Source: Massilia sp. Leaf139
Lineage (GTDB): Bacteria; Pseudomonadota; Gammaproteobacteria; Burkholderiales; Burkholderiaceae_D
Reading direction: 5' to 3'
Length of the DNA: 64,000 nucleotides
NCBI RefSeq assembly: GCF_001424165.1
Contig: NZ_LMOJ01000026.1
Span: 62,001 to 126,000, forward strand
Below, one piece after another: positions 58,792-64,000 of this stretch (position 1 is the stretch's first letter; each line of letters opens with the position of its first letter). The translations under genes and the position numbers were made by a program. Under the pieces are notes generated by a model. That model worked only from the letters and a program-made list of their open reading frames with translations. It was not told where the DNA came from and searched no databases.

Positions 58792-59342
58792 CAGACGAAA
58801 CCCTCGTTGTCTTCGGCCAGCCGGCGCGCCGCATGCATCATCGCGGCGACGACGAAGAACAGGGCGCAAATCAGCACCAGCATCAGCTCCTCCGATGACA
58901 CGCCGACCTTCACCTGCCGGGTGCCGGCGCCGAGCCCGAAGCGCCACACGAGCGCGCGCAGCGCCGGTTCGATCACCGTCAGCACCAGGGCGCCCAGGAG
59001 CGAAGCCGCGAAGGCCTTCATGTGGCCGACGGTGGCCAGCGCGAACATCCGCCCGCCGGTGCAGGCGCGCAGCATGCGGTCGATGCGCAGCAGCGCATGG
59101 CCGAGCAGCAGCAAGGCCGGCAAGGCGCAGACGGCGCCGGCCCAGCGCAGCCCGGGCGCCAGGCCCGCTACGGCGCCAGGTTCCATGCCGCGCGGCCAGA
59201 AGGCAACCGCGACCGCGCCCAGCTGCGTCGATTCGGGCAGGATCCAGGAGAAGAGGAAGTACATGAGCTGGAACAGCGCAAGTACGGCTGCCAGCACCCG
59301 CACCAGCCAGATATACCGGGTCATTGACTTATCGTTATTCAT
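58791..59342 (-). CDS. DUF2975 membrane protein (YoaS-like)
   Basis: 183 residues with about four membrane helices (9-29, 60-80, 105-130, 150-168) and the DUF2975 mid-motif FALATVGHMKAFAASLLG. Unknown function; it is nearly always paired with an XRE regulator. The start is MNNDKSMTRY, or the internal ATG at 59324; neither has a clear Shine-Dalgarno. Confidence 0.82.
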   Translation of the reverse strand: MNNDKSMTRYIWLVRVLAAVLALFQLMYFLFSWILPESTQLGAVAVAFWPRGMEPGAVAGLAPGLRWAGAVCALPALLLLGHALLRIDRMLRACTGGRMFALATVGHMKAFAASLLGALVLTVIEPALRALVWRFGLGAGTRQVKVGVSSEELMLVLICALFFVVAAMMHAARRLAEDNEGFV

Positions 59343-59403
59343 TAACTTATTATCGTTTTATAGTAATATTTTAATCAACTACAATCATTATAGCGGAGAC
59401 TCC
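59325..59403. promoter_or_regulatory. AT-rich divergent control region with direct repeats
   Basis: TTATCGTT occurs at 59329-59336 and 59350-59357, 21 bp (two helical turns) apart. On the minus strand TTGATT and GATAAT-like elements end just before the 59342 ATG. The region separates the DUF2975/XRE pair from the lipoprotein hydrolase and is a likely operator for the XRE protein (inference). Confidence 0.45.
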
Positions 59404-60228
59404 ATGCGTACCTGGCTGCTGGCGGCAAGTCTGACCTCATGTGTGGTGCTGGCCGGATGCGCGCAGGTGCGCGTCACCGAGCGCCAGTTCTTTCGGCCCG
59501 ATGCGCCGGGTGCCGTCAAGGAGCGCCTGGCCAACCCGGCCGTGCGCGCGCTGGCGGTGCCCGGCCAGGACGGCACGATGCTGAACGGCGTCCTGCTCGA
59601 GCAGCCCGGCGCGCACAACACCGTGCTCTACTTCGGCGGCAACATGTTCCATCTCGACCGCCACGGCGACCAGCTCCTGGCCATGCTGGCCCCCTGCGGC
59701 AGCAACCTGGCCGTGTTCGACTACCGCGGCTATGGGCGCAATGGCGGCAAGCCCAGCGTCGAGCACCTGCGTACCGACGCGCTGGCCCTGTTCGACGCCG
59801 TCAACGCGCGCCATCCCGGCCGCGTCGTCGTGCACGGCCAGTCGTTGGGCAGCTTCATGGCGGCCTATGTCGCGGCCATGCGGCCGGTGCTGGGGACGGT
59901 GCTGGAAACCACCGCCACCAGCGCCGAAGACCTGGTCGCCTCGAACATTCCCTGGTACGCCCGGCCTTTCGTGCGCATCGACCTGGAAGCCTCGCTGCGC
60001 CAGGTCGACAACCGGGTTGCCGCCGCCCGCTTCCAGGCCGCGAGCCTGGTCATCGTGGCCGGCCAGGACAAGATGACGCCGCCGCGCCTGGGCAAGCAGG
60101 TATTCCACGCCATCCCGCGCTCCGACAAGCAGTTGCTCCTGCTGGAGCAGGCCGGCCACAACGACGCCCTGCGCACGGACGCCGCGCGCAATGCCTACTG
60201 CGGCTTCGTGCGCGGACGTCAGCCATAA
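59404..60228 (+). CDS. Alpha/beta hydrolase lipoprotein
   Basis: 274 residues. The lipobox VLAGC puts the lipidated cysteine at C19. The hydrolase core has VLYFGGN (oxyanion strand), nucleophile S147 in HGQSLGS, acid D222 (AGQDKMT) and base H252 (AGHNDAL). It is a membrane-anchored esterase/peptidase of unknown substrate. It is divergent from the DUF2975 gene across a 61-bp AT-rich promoter region. Confidence 0.88.
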   Translation: MRTWLLAASLTSCVVLAGCAQVRVTERQFFRPDAPGAVKERLANPAVRALAVPGQDGTMLNGVLLEQPGAHNTVLYFGGNMFHLDRHGDQLLAMLAPCGSNLAVFDYRGYGRNGGKPSVEHLRTDALALFDAVNARHPGRVVVHGQSLGSFMAAYVAAMRPVLGTVLETTATSAEDLVASNIPWYARPFVRIDLEASLRQVDNRVAAARFQAASLVIVAGQDKMTPPRLGKQVFHAIPRSDKQLLLLEQAGHNDALRTDAARNAYCGFVRGRQP

Positions 60229-60336
60229 AAAACTGCTGCTCAACCATACCAGTTGCTAGCCAGCGCCGGCAGCACCTTCCCATAGCAGAAAAGACGCGCG
60301 GAAGGCGCCGCCAAGCGGGGCCCGCACGATAAAAAC

Positions 60337-60384
60337 AATACCAATTAAATACCTGTTGACAGGCTCAACCCGCTTCCCTATAGT
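60337..60384 (+). promoter_or_regulatory. Strong sigma-70 promoter of the nag operon with upstream repeats
   Basis: TTGACA (60356-60361), a 17-bp spacer and TATAGT (60379-60384) are close to consensus. Just upstream, AATACC is repeated at 60337-60342 and 60348-60353, one helical turn apart, a plausible operator for a GntR-type NagR/NagQ regulator (inference). The nagK ATG is at 60416. Confidence 0.75.
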
Positions 60385-60415
60385 GCCCTGACCTCCCCCG
60401 GCACTCATATTTCCC

Positions 60416-61291
60416 ATGATCGAATACCTCATCGGCGTCGATGGCGGCGGCACCGGCACCCGTGTGCGCCTGGCCGATCCCAACGGCGCCGAACTGGCGC
60501 AAGCATCCGGCGGCCCCTCCGGCCTCTCCCACGGCATCGACAAGGCCTGGGTCACCATTCTGGCCGCCATCGGCGAAGCCTGCGCCGTGGCCGACATCGG
60601 CTCCCCTCCCCTGTCCTCGATGGCGATCGGGCTGGGCCTGGCTGGCGTGCACAACAAGGACTGGGCGGCGCAATTCGTCGCCGCCGATCCGGGTTTCGCC
60701 GCACTCGTGCTCGACACCGACGGCTTCAGCACCCTGATGGGCGCCCATGGCGGCCAGCCAGGCGCGATCGTCGCGATCGGCACCGGCAGCGTCGGCGAAG
60801 CGATGCGGCTCGACGGCGCCAAGGTCGAAGTCGGCGGCTGGGGATTCCCGGCGGGCGACGAGGCGAGCGGCGCCTGGATGGGCCTGCGCGCGCTGAATCA
60901 CATCGAACAGGTACTCGACGGCCGCGTGGCCGACGGGCCGCTGGCGCGCGACGTGATCGCGGCCTGCGGCGGCAACCGCGACGCGGTGCAGATCTGGCTC
61001 GGGCGCGCCAACCAGACCGCGTATGCGGGCCTCGCGCGCTTCGTCGTCCAGCATGGCGACACCGACCCGGTCGCGCGCGCCATCCTCGAACACGCCGGCC
61101 GCGAAGTGGCCAGCATCGCCGACGCGCTCGACCCGGGCCACACGCTGCCGCTGGCCTTGTGCGGGGGCCTGGGCGAAGTGCTGCTGGCCTGGCTGCCGCC
61201 CGACACCCGCGCACGCTGCCTGCCGCCGCAGGGCGATTCCGCGCGCGGCGCCCTGCTCATGATCGAACGCCACCTGGAGCGCACCCGATGA
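60416..61291 (+). CDS. N-acetylglucosamine kinase (BadF/BadG/BcrA/BcrD ATPase family)
   Basis: 291 residues with the actin-fold phosphate-1 motif GVDGGGTGTR (7-16) and GTGSVGEAMR as phosphate-2. It probably phosphorylates GlcNAc at C6. The gene order kinase-nagA-SIS deaminase supports this over BadF-type functions. Its stop overlaps the nagA ATG (ATGA). Confidence 0.86.
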   Translation: MIEYLIGVDGGGTGTRVRLADPNGAELAQASGGPSGLSHGIDKAWVTILAAIGEACAVADIGSPPLSSMAIGLGLAGVHNKDWAAQFVAADPGFAALVLDTDGFSTLMGAHGGQPGAIVAIGTGSVGEAMRLDGAKVEVGGWGFPAGDEASGAWMGLRALNHIEQVLDGRVADGPLARDVIAACGGNRDAVQIWLGRANQTAYAGLARFVVQHGDTDPVARAILEHAGREVASIADALDPGHTLPLALCGGLGEVLLAWLPPDTRARCLPPQGDSARGALLMIERHLERTR

Positions 61292-62373
61292 AAGGCAATA
61301 TTCTCACGCCCGATGGCTGGATCCACGGCGAACTGCACTTTGGTGCGCGCATCGAGGCCATCGACGGCCAGCCGGCCGATCCCGAGGCCAACGGCGACGT
61401 CTTCATCCTGCCCGGCTTCATCGACGTCCACGTGCACGGCGGCGCCGGGCGCGACATGATGGAAGGCGGCGACGCGCCCCACGTGATCGCTGCCCTGCAC
61501 GCCAAGCACGGCACCACCAGCCTGCTGGCCACGACCATGACGGCGCCCCCGGAAGACATCGAACGGGCATTGACTGCCATCGGCGCGGCCTGCAAGGAGC
61601 GCGGCCGCAATGAAGCGCGTATCCTCGGCGTGCACCTGGAAGGCCCCTACATCAACGCCGCCAAGCTGGGCGCCCAGCCGCCCTTCGCCAAGGAAGCGAC
61701 GCTGGCCGAGATCGAAGCCTATGAGGCCCTGGCGCCGATGCGCGTGATCACGGTCGCGCCCGAGATCCACGGCCACCTGGAACTGGTGCGCCTGCTGGCC
61801 GACCAGGGCGTGCGCGTGCAGATCGGCCACACCAGCGGCTCCTACGAAGACGGCGTGGCCGCGCTCGCGCATGGCGCGGCCGGCTTCACCCACCTGTTCA
61901 ATGCCATGCCGGGCCTGCACCACCGCGAGCCGGGCATGGTGGGCGCAGCGCTGGCGCATGCGCAGTACGCCGAGATCATTCCGGATCTGCTGCACGTGCA
62001 TCCGGGCGCGATCAAGGTCGCCTTGCGTTCGATTCCCCACCTGTTCTGCGTGACCGATTCCACGGCGGCCGCCGGCATGCCCGACGGCGAATACATGCTG
62101 GGACGCCAGGTCGTCCACAAATGCATGGGCGGCGTGCGCCTGGCCGACGGCACCCTGGCCGGCTCGACCCTCACCATGGACGGCGCGCTGCGCAACCTGG
62201 TCAAGATCGGCCTGCCGCTGGCGGAAGCTTCGCGCCGCGTCTCGACCAATGCCGCCGACTACCTCGGCGAAACGCAGCGCGGCCGCCTCGCGCCCGGCTG
62301 CCATGCCGACTTCGTCGTGCTCGACCGCGACCTCAACATCAACGCCGTGTATATCGAAGGAGAAGCGCTGTGA
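61288..62373 (+). CDS. nagA: N-acetylglucosamine-6-phosphate deacetylase
   Basis: 361-residue amidohydrolase. HVHGG is the metal motif in the barrel, HLEGPYINAAKLGAQ carries the metal glutamate, and GHTSGSYED, THLFNAMPGLHHREPG and VTDSTAAAG are NagA signatures. It releases acetate from GlcNAc-6-P to give GlcN-6-P. It is coupled on both sides by short overlaps. Confidence 0.95.
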   Translation: MKGNILTPDGWIHGELHFGARIEAIDGQPADPEANGDVFILPGFIDVHVHGGAGRDMMEGGDAPHVIAALHAKHGTTSLLATTMTAPPEDIERALTAIGAACKERGRNEARILGVHLEGPYINAAKLGAQPPFAKEATLAEIEAYEALAPMRVITVAPEIHGHLELVRLLADQGVRVQIGHTSGSYEDGVAALAHGAAGFTHLFNAMPGLHHREPGMVGAALAHAQYAEIIPDLLHVHPGAIKVALRSIPHLFCVTDSTAAAGMPDGEYMLGRQVVHKCMGGVRLADGTLAGSTLTMDGALRNLVKIGLPLAEASRRVSTNAADYLGETQRGRLAPGCHADFVVLDRDLNINAVYIEGEAL

Positions 62374-63404
62374 CCGCCCCCGAAACCTCACTCATGCTGC
62401 AGGAAGCCATGTCCGCCGGCGACTGCGTGGCCCTGCAACTATCGCAGGACGGCGAGCGCTATGCCGAACTGGGACGCACCCTGCGTTCGACGCACTTCCA
62501 CAGCGCCGTCACGGTGGCGCGCGGCAGCTCGGATCACGCTTCCAGCTATGTCGCCTACCTGATCATGTCGCGCATGGGACGCCTGGTCACCTCGCTGCCG
62601 ATGTCGCTCGTCACGCTCTATAAGTCGCCGCTGGCGACGGCGGACACCCTGGCGATCTCGATCTCGCAATCGGGCCAGAGTCCGGACGTGGTCGAGCCGA
62701 TCAAGTATTTCCGCGACGGCGGCGCCACCACGGTGGCGCTGGTGAACGACGCCGACTCGCCCCTGGCCCAGACCGCCGCCTGGACGATGCCCCTGCATGC
62801 CGGCAAAGAGCAGAGCGTGGCCGCGACCAAGAGTTTCATCACGAGCCTGGTCGCCGGCGCGCGCCTGGTGGCCGAATGGCAGGACGACGCCGAACTGCGC
62901 GCGGGCCTGGCCGCCCTGCCGGATGCCCTGCGCGCCGCATCCCAGGTGGACTGGTCGGCGGCCATTGAGGTGCTGGCGCCGGCGCGCAACATCATGGTGG
63001 TCGGTCGCGGCATCAGCTTCCCGGTCGCGCTGGAAGCGGCCCTGAAATTCAAGGAAACCTCGGCCCTGCAGGCCGAAGCCTTTTCCGGCGCCGAGATCAA
63101 GCACGGCCCGATGGCGCTGATCGAGGACGGCTACCCGCTGCTGATCTTCGCCACCCGCGGCCCGGCGCAGGCCGGCCTGGTGGCCCTGGCCGCGGAGATG
63201 CGCGGACGCGGCGCGCGCGTGCTGCTGGCCGCGCCCGAGGACATCGCCGAGCGCGACCTGATTCTGCCCGTCGCGGCCACGCCCGACCTCGACCCGATCG
63301 TCGCGATCCAGGCCTTCTATGTGATGGCCGCCCGCCTGTCCAAGGCGCGCGGCATGGATCCGGATCGCCCGCGCCACCTGAGCAAAGTCACGAAGACCAA
63401 CTAA
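62370..63404 (+). CDS. SIS-domain glucosamine-6-phosphate deaminase (NagB-II type)
   Basis: 344 residues starting at GTG ([16 protein letters not shown]), with AAGGAG 7 nt upstream, overlapping the nagA stop. Two SIS domains are visible ([58 protein letters not shown]). There is no glutaminase domain, so it is a deaminase rather than GlmS. It converts GlcN-6-P to fructose-6-P and replaces classical NagB, as in Shewanella. Confidence 0.88.
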   Translation: MTAPETSLMLQEAMSAGDCVALQLSQDGERYAELGRTLRSTHFHSAVTVARGSSDHASSYVAYLIMSRMGRLVTSLPMSLVTLYKSPLATADTLAISISQSGQSPDVVEPIKYFRDGGATTVALVNDADSPLAQTAAWTMPLHAGKEQSVAATKSFITSLVAGARLVAEWQDDAELRAGLAALPDALRAASQVDWSAAIEVLAPARNIMVVGRGISFPVALEAALKFKETSALQAEAFSGAEIKHGPMALIEDGYPLLIFATRGPAQAGLVALAAEMRGRGARVLLAAPEDIAERDLILPVAATPDLDPIVAIQAFYVMAARLSKARGMDPDRPRHLSKVTKTN

Positions 63405-63426
63405 GGCAACCAAGCAAACCAAGAAG

Positions 63427-64000
63427 ATGCAGACTACCGACGAACTGAGGAAACTGGCCGGACAGCTGATCATGGTGCGCCTGTTCGGCACCGAACTGGA
63501 CGCCGAGACCGCCGCCTTCCTGGCCCGGAACCGGGTGCGCGGCGCGTGCCTGTTCCGCCAGAACATGGTCGACGCAAGCCAGCTGACGCGCTTCACTGCC
63601 GGCCTGCGCGAAGTGATGGGCGGCGAAGCCCTGATCGCGCTGGATCAGGAAGGCGGCGCCGTGGTGCGCTCGACCTGGGTGCCGGCGCCGCCTTCGGCGA
63701 TGGCGCTCGGCGCCGCGGACGATCCGATTCTTGCGCGCGAAGTCGGCGCCGCCGTGGCGCGCGCGGTGCGTTCGCTCGGCTTCAACTGGAACTTCGCACC
63801 GGTGCTGGACTTGAACAACAACCCGCACAACCCCGTCATCGCCGAACGCTCCTTCGGCGCCGACCCGGCCACGGCGACGCGCATTGCGCTGGCCTGGATG
63901 GAAGGCAGCGAATCCGAGGGCGTGGCCTGCTGCGTCAAGCACTTCCCCGGGCACGGCGACACCCACGTCGACTCGCACCGCGACCTGCCGACCGTCGACA
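63427..64000 (+). CDS. Beta-N-acetylhexosaminidase, GH3 (NagZ-like), 3' end outside window
   Basis: The first 191 residues are in the window. It is a GH3 barrel with [25 protein letters not shown] and [18 protein letters not shown], the His/Asp dyad loop of NagZ-type enzymes. No signal peptide is visible, so it is cytoplasmic and likely releases GlcNAc from anhydro-muropeptides or chitobiose to feed the operon. It is 22 bp after the deaminase gene. Confidence 0.9.
   Translation, partial: MQTTDELRKLAGQLIMVRLFGTELDAETAAFLARNRVRGACLFRQNMVDASQLTRFTAGLREVMGGEALIALDQEGGAVVRSTWVPAPPSAMALGAADDPILAREVGAAVARAVRSLGFNWNFAPVLDLNNNPHNPVIAERSFGADPATATRIALAWMEGSESEGVACCVKHFPGHGDTHVDSHRDLPTVD

Overview
The window is GC-rich and densely coded. 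Its gene order matches a betaproteobacterium of the Oxalobacteraceae, most likely the Massilia/Telluria group. This rests on the conserved block gyrA-serC-pheA-hisC-tyrA-aroA-cmk-rpsA-ihfB-lapA-lapB-rfaE1-comEA-cysM, the betaproteobacterial tmRNA, and the mix of secreted peptidases and FimV/GspAB-type envelope proteins. The genus is an inference; no database search was possible.

Layout. (1) 196-18001, all on the minus strand: a housekeeping superoperon reading from gyrA down to cysM. It links DNA topology, serine and aromatic amino acid synthesis, CMP kinase, ribosomal protein S1, IHF-beta, LPS assembly control (LapA/LapB), heptose kinase, a ComEA-like DNA-binding protein, a secreted M28 peptidase and cysteine synthase B. 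Its intergenic gaps carry many REP-like palindromes. (2) 18400-22060, plus strand: small OmpA-like porin, ubiG, gph, a glycine-zipper protein and tmRNA (ssrA). (3) 22249-28062, minus strand: an unusual three-gene accessory cassette just after the tmRNA. It encodes a subtilisin/trypsin double protease, a muramidase plus L,D-transpeptidase-like fusion, and an unknown helical protein; all three share a GGLE motif. (4) 28347-38507: MmcQ/YjbR protein, PfpI/DJ-1 protein, CbpA-type co-chaperone, MATE exporter, S9 peptidase, secreted beta-helix protein, and an AI-2E family permease flanked by two CsbD genes. (5) 38541-43969, minus strand: methyltransferase, M13 peptidase and M1 aminopeptidase in a tight operon. 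(6) 44242-48278: FliT-like protein, a candidate structured RNA, FimV-like protein, fumC, an S4 RNA-binding protein and a DUF883-like protein. (7) 48521-53240, minus strand: a compressed operon of metal-dependent hydrolase, two unknown genes, ExeA/GspA-like ATPase, GspB, MobB and a YjfB-like protein. (8) 53393-60228: a DUF2807 repeat protein, a frameshifted opgB-like gene, MFS exporter with PaiB, a DUF2975/XRE pair and a lipoprotein hydrolase. (9) 60416-64000, plus strand: an N-acetylglucosamine operon (kinase, NagA deacetylase, SIS-type deaminase, NagZ-like hexosaminidase) behind a near-consensus sigma-70 promoter; the last gene runs off the window.

How the parts fit. Regions 1 and 2 are core genome. 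Region 3 is the best candidate for an undescribed system. The nag operon forms a complete intracellular route from N-acetylglucosamine (released by the terminal hexosaminidase) to fructose-6-phosphate. No CRISPR array, integrase, transposase or rRNA operon was seen.
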